A program made the translations under genes and the position numbers. A stretch of 64,000 nt of DNA from Allobosea sp. BK604. Lineage in GTDB: Bacteria; Pseudomonadota; Alphaproteobacteria; Rhizobiales; Beijerinckiaceae. The notes under the pieces were generated by a model. That model was not told where the DNA came from and made no database searches. It saw only the letters and a program-made list of their open reading frames with translations. The stretch covers positions 62,001 through 126,000 of the forward strand of contig NZ_SLZF01000015.1 of assembly GCF_004341515.1 (NCBI RefSeq), given 5' to 3'. Within the stretch, counting starts at the first letter, position 1; every line of letters starts with the position of its first letter. Shown here in pieces: positions 8,426-16,329 of this stretch.

Positions 8426-9379
8426 CTATGAGGCGGCCAGCACGGGGGTGGTAGGACGCTGATAGACGCGCGCCAGCATCCGGTCCTGGGTCTGGGCGAT
8501 GCGCTGCAGCTTCGAGATCGCGCTGGGGTTCAGGCGCAGCATGCAATCCGTCCAGATCTGGCCGAGATGCTCCAGCTCCTCGCGCAGATCGCCGGCCCGG
8601 CGGTTGAAGGCCGAGAACAGGGCGGTCTTGGCGGCGTGGACCGGCAATGTCTCGCTGGCATATTTGCGGATCCAGCTCTCGCCGCGCCCTTCCGGAACCA
8701 CGGCTTCGAGCCCACCGGCCTCCATGAACTCGGTCGCGCTCATCTCCTCGCCCGACAGCAGCATGCGCTCGGCGGCCCGTGCACCCATGCGGCGCGACAG
8801 GATCGCGACCGCCGTGATCGGGAAATGGTTGAACTTGATCTCCGGGTAGACGAACGAGGCCTGCTCCTCGGCGATCATGATGTTGCAAGAGCGCGGCGCA
8901 TCGATGCCGCCGCCGATCGCCTTGGCGTGGATGGTCGAGAGCGTGATCACCAGTCCGTTGAGGCCGCCCGCGTTCCAGACCGCGCCTTCGATCGAGAGCT
9001 TGGCATATTCGGCGAGGGCGGCGCGGTCGTTCTTGGCCAGGCAGTCGAGATAGAAGTCGAGATCGCCGCCGAGCGTGAAGAACGGCCCCGTGCCGCGGAA
9101 GGCGAGGAAGCGCACCGGCGCGCCGTGATACTGGTCCGGCGCGCCCCAGAGCGTTGCGATGGCGCTCTGGATCTTCACCAGGCTGTCCAACAACTGCAAC
9201 GTGAAGACCGGCTTCAGCTCCGGCTTGATCGTGACCCATAGCGTCTTGATCTCGGCCTCATAGGCGAGCTGCACCTCGGGCAGGAAACCGGCCTTGTAGC
9301 GGATCGCATCGATCACTTCGCAGCATTCCAGCGTGGTCGCCGAAGCCGCTCGGGTATTCGAACCATAAGCCTGGAGCAT
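8426..9379 (-). CDS. RpfF-like crotonase-fold protein (DSF-synthase family)
   Basis: RpfF enzymes are crotonases that make cis-2-unsaturated fatty acid signals (DSF family) from acyl-ACP. From the ATG at 9379 this protein has 317 residues. The RpfF pattern is clear: FFTLGGDLDFYLDCLAKNDRAA at about 100-121 (oxyanion-hole GGDL and the DRA motif), IGGGIDAPRSC at 155-165, VYPEIKFNHFP at 177-187, and an RpfF-type C-terminus (LGQIWTDCMLRLNPSAISKLQRI). Of the two catalytic glutamates of RpfF (E141 and E161 in Xanthomonas), the second is kept (E180) and the first is Asp (D160), with the same 20-residue spacing. The frame stays open to an ATG at 9520, but that start lies on a hairpin, so I prefer 9379. 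A PAS-GGDEF-EAL gene follows. Confidence 0.8.
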   Translation of the reverse strand: MLQAYGSNTRAASATTLECCEVIDAIRYKAGFLPEVQLAYEAEIKTLWVTIKPELKPVFTLQLLDSLVKIQSAIATLWGAPDQYHGAPVRFLAFRGTGPFFTLGGDLDFYLDCLAKNDRAALAEYAKLSIEGAVWNAGGLNGLVITLSTIHAKAIGGGIDAPRSCNIMIAEEQASFVYPEIKFNHFPITAVAILSRRMGARAAERMLLSGEEMSATEFMEAGGLEAVVPEGRGESWIRKYASETLPVHAAKTALFSAFNRRAGDLREELEHLGQIWTDCMLRLNPSAISKLQRIAQTQDRMLARVYQRPTTPVLAAS

Positions 9380-9927
9380 GCCGCAAACCCCGTAATCCGG
9401 ACTATCCGCAAGGTAGGTGAAGTTAATGAACTGTAAATGCAAACCCGTGGAATTGGTTAATTTCACTAACGTTTGCCGCCGCAATGCGCGCCATGAGCCG
9501 TTGCCCGCCTCATATCCCAATGAGGCGGTGCGTCAGGCCTGGCGGGCGCTGCGATGGGCTGCCAAAGGCAAGCGGCATGCCTCGGCCCCGAACCTGGCGT
9601 TCCGCGTCCCCTAATTGGTTAAAATTGCGCGTAATTATGCAGCCGCGACACGAATCGTCTCAATTCGACTTCGCGCACAGGTTGTTGTTGCGCGCGACGG
9701 ATGCGGAGCGCTCGGGGCGGGCGTCCCGCTGCGGCACAGTTTCGTCGCCGACGGCATAAAAGAGGGATGCGGCTGATATACCGTGGATAGGGTCTCTTGC
9801 CGGCTTTCAGCCGCCGCCCGTCATGCGGTATCGTCTGCCCGATAGGCACGGCGCGCAGGGCGAGCATTGCCTCGATCCCGCGTATGTGCCTGCCAAAACT
9901 TGTCCAAGCGGTCGCGTGGCGCTAACG
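9380..9927. other. Long divergent intergenic region upstream of the RpfF-like gene
   Basis: About 550 bp without a convincing gene. It is markedly AT-richer in two patches that each contain AATTGGTTAA (9451-9460 and 9613-9622). A perfect 9-bp stem with 6-base loop lies at 9505-9528. The left part is likely the promoter and leader of the RpfF-like gene, and the right part the promoter of the small-ORF/murA transcript. Confidence 0.5.
9505..9528. promoter_or_regulatory. Hairpin in the RpfF-like leader
   Basis: CCGCCTCAT (9505-9513) and ATGAGGCGG (9520-9528) form a perfect 9-bp stem around ATCCCA. The structure covers the alternative upstream ATG of the RpfF-like frame and is about 125 bp ahead of the preferred start. 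Confidence 0.45.
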
Positions 9928-10149
9928 ATGCGCCGCGAATTTGCCGCGATCGGAGCGTTGAACCGCCACAGCCGAGTTGATGCCTTGAGTCGCCAACAAG
10001 CCGCAGATGACGAGAAGAGGGCGCGCCTTGCCGCTGCCCTGCGCGAGAACCTGAAACGCCGCAAGGCGCAGGCGCGCGCTCGCCGGGCGGATGAGGCGGA
10101 CGCGGAGCAAGCGGCGCCCCCAGCCCAGGCCGATCCTCCCCGGTCCTGA
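9928..10149 (+). CDS. Small basic/charged protein upstream of murA
   Basis: A frame ending at 10149 encodes a conserved-looking C-terminal stretch, DDEKRARLAAALRENLKRR, followed by an acidic-alanine tail. Small proteins with this Lys/Arg-rich helix are commonly found just upstream of murA in Hyphomicrobiales (from memory of the family; function unknown). The start is uncertain: I use the ATG at 9928 (73 residues), but a TTG at 9985 would give a 54-residue product containing all of the recognisable part. It ends 59 bp before the murA ATG and is probably cotranscribed with it. Confidence 0.5.
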   Translation: MRREFAAIGALNRHSRVDALSRQQAADDEKRARLAAALRENLKRRKAQARARRADEADAEQAAPPAQADPPRS

Positions 10150-10208
10150 ACCCGTTTCTTCTCAGCGCCGCGCGGCCCGCGTGCCGGCGCCTTCAGCAAG
10201 GCATCGCC

Positions 10209-11498
10209 ATGGACCGCATCCGCATCACCGGTGGCCAGAAGCTCAACGGTACGATCCCGATCTCGGGCGCGAAGAATGCCGCGTTGCCATTGATGATCGC
10301 GAGCCTGCTGACGGACGAGACGCTGACGCTGGTCAATGTGCCGCGCCTCTCGGATGTCACGGCGCTCTCGCGCATCCTCTCCAATCACGGCGTCGACCGC
10401 ACGGTCGCCGGCAAGCGCATCGGCCAATCGGCCGAGACCGGCCAGACCATCTCGCTCACCGCCCGCCAGATCGTCGATACCTGCGCGCCCTACGAGCTCG
10501 TTTCGACCATGCGCGCCAGCTTCTGGGTCATCGCACCGATCCTGGCTCGCATGGGCGAGGCCAAGATCTCGCTGCCCGGCGGCTGCGCCATCGGCACGCG
10601 CCCGGTCGACCTCCTGCTGATGGCGCTGGAGAAGCTCGGCGCCACCATCGACATCGAGAACGGCTATGCTCTGGCGCGCGCGCCCAAGGGGCTGAAAGGC
10701 GCCGAGATCGTCTTCCCGAAGGTCACGGTCGGCGGCACGCATACGGCGCTGATGGGCGCCGTCCTGGCCGAGGGCACAACGGTGATCGAGAACGCCGCGC
10801 GCGAGCCGGAAGTGGTCGATCTCGCCACCTGCCTCTCCAAGATGGGCGCCAAGATCGAGGGCGCCGGCACCTCGCGCATCGTCGTGACCGGCGTCTCGCG
10901 CCTCGGCGGCGCGCATCACACCGTCCTGCCGGACCGGATCGAGACCGGCACCTATGCGATGGCGGTGGCGATGACCGGCGGCGACGTGCTGCTCGAAGGC
11001 GCGCGCCCGGACCTGCTTCAGGCCGCCCTCGACGTCCTGGTCAAGGCCGGCGCCGATATCTCCGAGACCAATGAAGGCATCCGTGTGCGCCGCAACGGCG
11101 CCGGCATCGCCGCCGTCGATGTCGATACCGACCCGTTCCCCGGCTTCCCCACCGATCTCCAGGCCCAGTTCATGGCGCTGATGACCAAGGCCAAGGGCAC
11201 CTCGCGCATCCGCGAGACCATTTTCGAGAACCGCTTCATGCATGTTCAGGAACTGGTGCGCCTCGGCGCCAAGATCCGGCTGGACGGCGATGTCGCCTAT
11301 GTCGACGGCGTCGGCAAGCTCACCGGCGCGCCGGTGATGGCGACCGATCTGCGCGCCTCGGTCTCGCTCGTCATCGGCGGACTGGCCGCCGAGGGCGACA
11401 CGACCATCAACCGCGTCTACCATCTCGACCGCGGTTTCGAGGCGCTCGAGGCCAAGCTCAGCCGCTGCGGCGCGCAGGTCGAGCGCATCAGCGGTTGA
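10209..11498 (+). CDS. murA: UDP-N-acetylglucosamine 1-carboxyvinyltransferase
   Basis: MurA adds the enolpyruvyl group of PEP to UDP-GlcNAc, the first committed step of peptidoglycan synthesis in the cytoplasm. The 429-residue length is standard for the EPSP-synthase-like fold. The N-terminal KLNGTIPISGAKNAALP (11-27) holds the conserved Lys and Asn of the UDP-GlcNAc site. LPGGCAIGTRPVDL has the fosfomycin-target cysteine at C126. It heads a conserved group with DUF2948, hisD, UPF0262 and a phosphatase, all on the same strand. Confidence 0.98.
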   Translation: MDRIRITGGQKLNGTIPISGAKNAALPLMIASLLTDETLTLVNVPRLSDVTALSRILSNHGVDRTVAGKRIGQSAETGQTISLTARQIVDTCAPYELVSTMRASFWVIAPILARMGEAKISLPGGCAIGTRPVDLLLMALEKLGATIDIENGYALARAPKGLKGAEIVFPKVTVGGTHTALMGAVLAEGTTVIENAAREPEVVDLATCLSKMGAKIEGAGTSRIVVTGVSRLGGAHHTVLPDRIETGTYAMAVAMTGGDVLLEGARPDLLQAALDVLVKAGADISETNEGIRVRRNGAGIAAVDVDTDPFPGFPTDLQAQFMALMTKAKGTSRIRETIFENRFMHVQELVRLGAKIRLDGDVAYVDGVGKLTGAPVMATDLRASVSLVIGGLAAEGDTTINRVYHLDRGFEALEAKLSRCGAQVERISG

Positions 11499-11529
11499 CG
11501 TCGGGCGGGCGGCTCGCCAGAACAGCGTC

Positions 11530-11976
11530 ATGTCTGACGATGCCGCAGAACCGCTCAAGCTGATCGCGCTCGACTCCGAGGATCTCGCGATCATCTCGGC
11601 CCATTTGCAGGATGCGGTGCTGCAAGTGGGCGATCTTGCCTATTTGCCGGCTGAAAAGCGCTTCGCCCTCGCGGCGCGGCGCTTCGATTGGGAAGGCACG
11701 GAGCTCGGCCATAAGCGCCGTCGCCTCGCCGCCCTGCATTTCGAGTGTGTCGTCAAGGCGAGAAGCACCAAGATCGACCCGAAGGCGACGGGCATCGTCC
11801 TCAATCTTCTCGCCATCACCTTCGCCGGCAGCGATGAGCCCGCCGGCGAGATCACCTTGCATTTCTCCGATGGGGCTGCGATCCGGCTCGAGGTCGAATG
11901 CATCGAGGCCCAGATGAAGGATCTCGGCCCGGTCTGGGAGGCAGTCGCGACGCCCGGCCATCCGGACGGCGACTGA
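11530..11976 (+). CDS. DUF2948 family protein
   Basis: The 148-residue protein starts MSDDAAEPLKLIALDSEDLAIISAHLQDAV and contains AEKRFALAARRFDWE (about 41-55), the hallmark of DUF2948. The family is confined mainly to alphaproteobacteria and has no established function. It sits between murA (31 bp upstream) and hisD, a conserved arrangement. No membrane segment, signal peptide or catalytic motif is visible. Confidence 0.92.
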   Translation: MSDDAAEPLKLIALDSEDLAIISAHLQDAVLQVGDLAYLPAEKRFALAARRFDWEGTELGHKRRRLAALHFECVVKARSTKIDPKATGIVLNLLAITFAGSDEPAGEITLHFSDGAAIRLEVECIEAQMKDLGPVWEAVATPGHPDGD

Positions 11977-11990
11977 ACGCGTTCAAGACG

Positions 11991-12039
11991 AGAGCATTTT
12001 CGAGTGAACTGGGCACCGGTTCGCGTCAAGAAAATGCTC
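11991..12039. repeat. Dispersed palindromic repeat (GAGCATTTTC family) upstream of hisD
   Basis: GAGCATTTTC (11992-12001) and GAAAATGCTC (12030-12039) are perfect inverted ends around a core containing CACCGGTTCGCGTCAAG. The core matches the two tandem copies at 40068-40271. It ends 18 bp before the preferred hisD start. Confidence 0.75.
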
Positions 12040-12057
12040 CAGATCCAGGATTTTGCG

Positions 12058-13350
12058 ATGCCGATCAGGCTCGATCAGCGAGACCCAGGCTTCGATGCCG
12101 CCTTCGCCGCGCTGCTGACCACCAAGCGCGAGGTCTCGGAGGATGTCGACCGCATCGCCGCCGAGATCATCGATGCCGTCAAGGCGCAGGGCGACCGCGC
12201 CGTGATCGACTGCACCTCCCGCTTCGACAGGCTTGACCTGACCCCGGCGACCTTGCGCGTCAGTGCAGACGAGATCGACGCGGCGGTCGCGGCCTGCTCG
12301 CCCGAGCTGCTCGGGGCGCTGGAAACGGCGCGCGCGCGCATCGAGGCCTATCATCTGCGGCTGAAGCCGGCCGATTCCTGGTCGATGGATGCGCTGGGCG
12401 TCGAGAGCGGCTGGCGCTGGAGCGCGATCGAGGCCGTTGGCCTCTATGTCCCCGGCGGCACGGCGAGCTATCCGTCCTCGGTGCTGATGAACGCCATTCC
12501 GGCCAGGGTCGCAGGCGTCAGCCGCATCGTCATGGTCGCGCCGACGCCGCGCGGGGACACCAATCCGCTCGTTCTGGCCGCGGCCCGGCTCGCCGGCATC
12601 GACGAGGTCTATCGCATCGGCGGGGCGCAGGCCGTGGCCGCCCTGGCCTATGGCACGCAGACCATCGCGCCGGTGGCGAAGATCGTCGGTCCCGGCAATG
12701 CCTATGTCGCGGCCGCCAAGCGCCGCGTCTTCGGCCAGGTCGGCATCGACATGATCGCCGGCCCGTCCGAAGTGCTGGTCATCGCCGATCGCAGCGCCAA
12801 TCCGGACTGGATCGCCGCCGACCTGCTGGCGCAGGCCGAGCATGATGAATCGGCCCAGTCGATCCTCGTCACCGACGATGCCGCGCTCGCCGCCGCAGTC
12901 GAGAAGGCGGTCGCCGCGCAGCTTGCCGTGCTGCCGCGCGCCGCGATCGCCGGCAGGAGCTGGGATGATTACGGCGCGATCCTGCTGGTCGAGAGCCTCG
13001 AGGGCGCGATCCCGCTGGTCGATCGGCTGGCGCCGGAGCATCTCGAGATCGTCACCGCAGAGCCCGAGCGCCTCGCCGGCATGATCCGCAATGCCGGAGC
13101 GATCTTCCTCGGCGGCCATACGCCGGAGGCCATTGGCGATTATGTTGGCGGCCCCAACCATGTGCTGCCGACGGCGCGTTCGGCCCGCTTCTCCTCGGGC
13201 CTCGGCGTGGCCGATTTCATGAAGCGCACCTCGCTGCTGAAATGCGGCCCGGATGCTTTGCGGGCCTTGGCGCCGGCGGCGACGCAGCTTGCCGAAGCGG
13301 AGGGCTTGCAGGCGCATGGCCGTTCCGTGACGATCAGGCTCAATCCCTGA
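12058..13350 (+). CDS. hisD: Histidinol dehydrogenase
   Basis: HisD carries out the last two steps of histidine synthesis, oxidising L-histidinol to L-histidine with two NAD+ and a bound zinc. The ATG at 12058 (MPIRLDQRDPGFDAAFA) gives 430 residues, the usual length. An upstream in-frame ATG at 12004 lies inside a dispersed repeat and is unlikely to be used. Family motifs are AVGLYVPGGTASYPSSVLMNAIPA, KIVGPGNAYVAAAKR and DMIAGPSEVLVIAD in the nucleotide-binding half, then LAQAEHDESAQS and APEHLEI, which hold zinc and substrate ligands. It is not in a his operon. It belongs to the murA-linked group. Confidence 0.97.
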   Translation: MPIRLDQRDPGFDAAFAALLTTKREVSEDVDRIAAEIIDAVKAQGDRAVIDCTSRFDRLDLTPATLRVSADEIDAAVAACSPELLGALETARARIEAYHLRLKPADSWSMDALGVESGWRWSAIEAVGLYVPGGTASYPSSVLMNAIPARVAGVSRIVMVAPTPRGDTNPLVLAAARLAGIDEVYRIGGAQAVAALAYGTQTIAPVAKIVGPGNAYVAAAKRRVFGQVGIDMIAGPSEVLVIADRSANPDWIAADLLAQAEHDESAQSILVTDDAALAAAVEKAVAAQLAVLPRAAIAGRSWDDYGAILLVESLEGAIPLVDRLAPEHLEIVTAEPERLAGMIRNAGAIFLGGHTPEAIGDYVGGPNHVLPTARSARFSSGLGVADFMKRTSLLKCGPDALRALAPAATQLAEAEGLQAHGRSVTIRLNP

Positions 13351-13408
13351 ATCCGGGGATTGTCGTGCGCGGCCGCAAATCGAGCCGCGCTCAGCGCTCG
13401 GAGGCCTG

Positions 13409-13882
13409 ATGTCGGACAGCCATTGCCTGATCGGTGTGACGCTCGACGAAGCCTCGCTCGGGCGCGGCGCGCCGGATCAGGAGCATGAGCGCGCCGTCGC
13501 GATCTATGATCTGGTCGAGCGCAACCGCTTCTTCCTGCCGGATTTCGAGGGCGGGCCCTATCTCGTCCATCTCGCCCTGGTCGAGCGCCGGCTCGTCTTC
13601 GAGATCAAGCAGTCCGACGGCGCGCCGGTCGTCACCCATCATCTCTCGCTGACGCCGTTCAAGCGCATCATCAAGGACTACGAGATGGTCTGCGAGAGCT
13701 ATTACTCCGCCATCCGCACCTCGACGCCCGAGCAGATCGAGGCGATCGACATGGGCCGGCGCGGACTGCATGACGAGGCCGCCCATATCCTGGTCGAGCG
13801 TCTCTCAGGCAAGGTCGAGATCGACCACGACACCGCGCGGCGGCTCTTCACGCTGATCTACGCCCTGCATTGGAAGGGCTGA
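13409..13882 (+). CDS. UPF0262 family protein
   Basis: The 157-residue product contains LIGVTLDEASLGRGAPDQEHERAVAIYDL (from about residue 6) and PFKRIIKDYEMVCESYY, the conserved core of UPF0262, an uncharacterised alphaproteobacterial family. No membrane segment is seen. Its end overlaps the start of the phosphatase gene by 13 bp, so the two are almost certainly translationally coupled. The pair follows hisD across this order. Confidence 0.93.
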   Translation: MSDSHCLIGVTLDEASLGRGAPDQEHERAVAIYDLVERNRFFLPDFEGGPYLVHLALVERRLVFEIKQSDGAPVVTHHLSLTPFKRIIKDYEMVCESYYSAIRTSTPEQIEAIDMGRRGLHDEAAHILVERLSGKVEIDHDTARRLFTLIYALHWKG

Positions 13883-14334
13883 TCGCGTTGGAGCCTTCGC
13901 CGCCGCGCAAGGTCCATAGCGTGCTCTTCATGTGCGCCCATAATGCCGTGCGCTCGCCAATGGCGGAGGCGATGGCGAAGCACTTCTTCGGCCGCTCGAT
14001 CTATGTCCAGTCGGCCGGCGCGCGGCGCGGCGAGGTCGATCCTTTCGCGCTCGCGGTGCTCGAGGAGATCGGCATCGACGCCCATAAGCACCGTCCGAAA
14101 TCGGTACAGGAGCTCGAGGAATGGGAGGGGCTGAATTTCGATCTCATCATCTCGCTCTCGCCCGAGGCGCATCACAAGGCGCTGGATCTGACCCGCACGC
14201 TTGCCGCGGAGGTCGAATATTGGCCGACGCCCGACCCGACCCTGACGCAGGGCTCGCGCGAGCAAGTGCTCGATGCCTATCGCGGTGTCCGTGATGGATT
14301 GATGCGGCGGATCAAGGACAGGTTGAAGACCTGA
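13870..14334 (+). CDS. Low-molecular-weight protein tyrosine phosphatase / arsenate-reductase-like protein
   Basis: The 154-residue protein has the LMW-phosphatase loop near its N-terminus, VLFMCAHNAVRSPMAEA, giving a C(X)5R motif with C22 and R28. The general-acid region is WPTPDPT near residue 117. The fold is shared by tyrosine phosphatases and thioredoxin-linked arsenate reductases. The extra cysteines needed by ArsC-type reductases are not evident, so phosphatase activity is more likely. It overlaps the UPF0262 gene by 13 bp and closes the murA-hisD group. Confidence 0.9.
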   Translation: MEGLIALEPSPPRKVHSVLFMCAHNAVRSPMAEAMAKHFFGRSIYVQSAGARRGEVDPFALAVLEEIGIDAHKHRPKSVQELEEWEGLNFDLIISLSPEAHHKALDLTRTLAAEVEYWPTPDPTLTQGSREQVLDAYRGVRDGLMRRIKDRLKT

Positions 14335-14410
14335 GCTCTGCAATCGGTGATTTGTACATTGGCGCCGTGAGGCGACGCGCTCCTGCACCCTGCCGGGCAG
14401 GTGATTTGGT

Positions 14411-14437
14411 CAGGTTAAGTAAAATTTTACAGACCTG
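14411..14437. promoter_or_regulatory. AT-rich palindrome upstream of the small membrane protein/chemoreceptor pair
   Basis: GTAAAATTTTAC (14419-14430) is a perfect 12-bp palindrome, flanked by CAGGT and ACCTG. Such an AT-rich symmetric site stands out in this GC-rich sequence and lies about 60 bp upstream of the next gene. It is a candidate operator or promoter element. Confidence 0.4.
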
Positions 14438-14495
14438 ATGCAGTCGTTAAGTGCCGCGCGACCTTGCTTGGCATTTTTGGGAAACTGCGATCCCC

Positions 14496-14873
14496 ATGCC
14501 GGCTCGGGCGTTACGGCTGACCTTTACAAGGTATAACCTTGCGCGGCGCGTCAGGGATGGGGCGATCGTCTCGCTCGTCCTGCTCTCGACGCTCGTCGGC
14601 GCGATCGCCAGCCTGCCGGGGGCGGAGATGCCCGATCGGCCGCTTGCCCTGGTCTTTCCGCCCTGGCTGTCGCGGGACGAGGCGATCGCGCGCAGCCTTG
14701 CAGCCGGGCATGCGGTGCTTCGCAGCGGCGTCGCGCCATTCATCGTCATCTCGGCGCCGGCGCCACAAGGGGCCGCCAAGCCGGCCAGGCCCGATGGCGC
14801 CTGGCTGATGCTGGCGCTGGCCGGGCTCGCAGGTTGCCTCGACGACAATTCAGCAGGGAAGCCGTCACCGTGA
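14496..14873 (+). CDS. Small membrane-anchored protein of unknown function
   Basis: The 125 residues (ATG at 14496; an in-frame upstream ATG at 14451 is possible) include one or two hydrophobic segments, GAIVSLVLLSTLVGAIASLPG near the N-terminus and AWLMLALAGLAGC near the end. Between them is the segment RPLALVFPPWLSRDEAIARSLAAGHAVLRSG. I do not recognise a family. The stop codon overlaps the preferred GTG start of the chemoreceptor (sequence GTGA), so the two are coupled. This suggests that the small protein works with the receptor or regulates its level. Confidence 0.6.
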   Translation: MPARALRLTFTRYNLARRVRDGAIVSLVLLSTLVGAIASLPGAEMPDRPLALVFPPWLSRDEAIARSLAAGHAVLRSGVAPFIVISAPAPQGAAKPARPDGAWLMLALAGLAGCLDDNSAGKPSP

Positions 14874-16327
14874 ACTGGAGCCTGACCGACGTTCGCCGCG
14901 GTGTCGCACGCGCCTTGATCGGGCTTGCCTTCCTGCATGTGCCGCTGCTGGCCCTCTGCATCTGGCTGCGCGCGGGCGACAGCCTGCTGCCGGCCGCTTT
15001 TGCCTTCCTGATGGCGGCTTCTGCCCTGCTGCTCTATGCCCGCTTCGGCGCGGCGCAGGTGACACGGCTCGCCATCGCCATCGTGCTGATCGGCCAGGTC
15101 TCGATGCTGGTCTACAGCTTCGCCGGCCATCCCTGGCAGCCGGACATGCACATGTACTATTTCGCGGTGCTGGCGCTGCTGGCCGGCTTCTGCGACTGGC
15201 GGCCGATCCTGATGGGCGCCGGCCTTACCGCGCTGCACCACCTCACCCTGCAATATGTCGTGCCGTCAGCGGTCTTCTTTCAGGGCGGCAACCTGCTGCG
15301 CGTGCTCCTGCATGCCGTGATCGTCATCATCGAGACCTCGTTCCTGACCGTGATCGCAATCATCATGGAGCGCATGTTCACGATGAATGCCGAGAGCCTG
15401 GCGCGGGCGCAGGCCATCGCCGAGCGTGAGCGCATCGCCGGCGAGCGGGAGAAGCGCCTTGCCGATGAGCTGAGCGTGCGTGCTGCGGCCCTACGCGAGA
15501 TCGTCGCGGGTTTCCGCACCCATATGGAGAATTCCATGGCGGTGTTCGACCGATCGGCCGACGCGATGCAGGGCGGCTCGCGCGAGCTCACCGGCACCTC
15601 GGACCAGGTGCGGCACCAGACCGTGCTCGTCGCGGAGGCCGCCGATACGACGATGCAGGGCATCGATCACCTTGCCGCCGCCAGCAACCAGCTCGCCGCC
15701 TCGATCGGCGAGATCGGCCGCAACGTCTCCTACTCGGCCGAAGGGTCCAAGGCGGCGGCGGACCTGGCCCGCAACGCCAGCGCCGAGCTGGAGGACCTTG
15801 TCCGCAGCAGCGAGAATGTCGGCGCCGTCGTCGAGATCATTCGCGGGATCGCGGCGCAAACCAGCATGCTTGCGCTCAATGCCACGATTGAGGCGGCGCG
15901 CGCCGGAGAGATGGGGCGCGGCTTCGCGGTCGTCGCCAGCGAGGTGAAGACGCTCTCGGCCCAGACGGCGCGGGCGACCGAAGAGGTCTCCAGCCAGATC
16001 GGCGCGATGCAGACCGCCTCCCAGCGCTCGCTCAAGGCGATCCGCGACATCGTCACCTCGATCGGCGAGGTCGAGCGTGTCGCCGAGACGATCGCCATCG
16101 CCGTCAACGAGCAGGGTCACGCGACTTCTGAGATCGCCCGTCAGGTCCAGCTCTCGTTCGAGGGCGCCCGGCGCAGCGCCGGCGTGGTCGATCATTTCGA
16201 GAGCACGACCCAGCGGGCCCATGGTGCCGCCGAGCATCTGCAGAGCGCGTCGAGTGCGCTCGTCACCCAGGCGCAGAGCATCCGTCGCGAGTTCGCCGCC
16301 TTCTGCGACCGCGTCGCGGCCGCCTGA
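14870..16327 (+). CDS. Methyl-accepting chemotaxis protein with multi-spanning membrane sensor
   Basis: From the GTG at 14870, preceded by AGGGA at a good distance, the protein has 485 residues. The N-terminal 180 or so form about six hydrophobic helices with almost no periplasmic loop. They include a histidine-rich stretch (HPWQPDMHMYYFAVL and later TALHHLTLQY), which could bind a metal or cofactor. A coiled-coil linker follows, and the C-terminal signalling domain has the hairpin tip GIAAQTSMLALNATIEAARAGE and EVKTLSAQTARATEEV. The missing periplasmic ligand domain suggests sensing within the membrane, of energy state or a hydrophobic ligand. An upstream in-frame TTG at 14834 is less likely as the start. 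Confidence 0.92.
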   Translation: MNWSLTDVRRGVARALIGLAFLHVPLLALCIWLRAGDSLLPAAFAFLMAASALLLYARFGAAQVTRLAIAIVLIGQVSMLVYSFAGHPWQPDMHMYYFAVLALLAGFCDWRPILMGAGLTALHHLTLQYVVPSAVFFQGGNLLRVLLHAVIVIIETSFLTVIAIIMERMFTMNAESLARAQAIAERERIAGEREKRLADELSVRAAALREIVAGFRTHMENSMAVFDRSADAMQGGSRELTGTSDQVRHQTVLVAEAADTTMQGIDHLAAASNQLAASIGEIGRNVSYSAEGSKAAADLARNASAELEDLVRSSENVGAVVEIIRGIAAQTSMLALNATIEAARAGEMGRGFAVVASEVKTLSAQTARATEEVSSQIGAMQTASQRSLKAIRDIVTSIGEVERVAETIAIAVNEQGHATSEIARQVQLSFEGARRSAGVVDHFESTTQRAHGAAEHLQSASSALVTQAQSIRREFAAFCDRVAAA

Positions 16328-16329
16328 TC

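Noticed and set aside
9417..9759. Small plus-strand frames between the RpfF-like gene and murA
   Set aside because: They lack ribosome sites and recognisable sequence, and they overlap the probable promoter and leader region.
12004..12057. N-terminal extension of HisD
   Set aside because: This part lies within or next to a dispersed repeat. The family starts at MPIRLDQ (12058), which gives the standard 430 residues.
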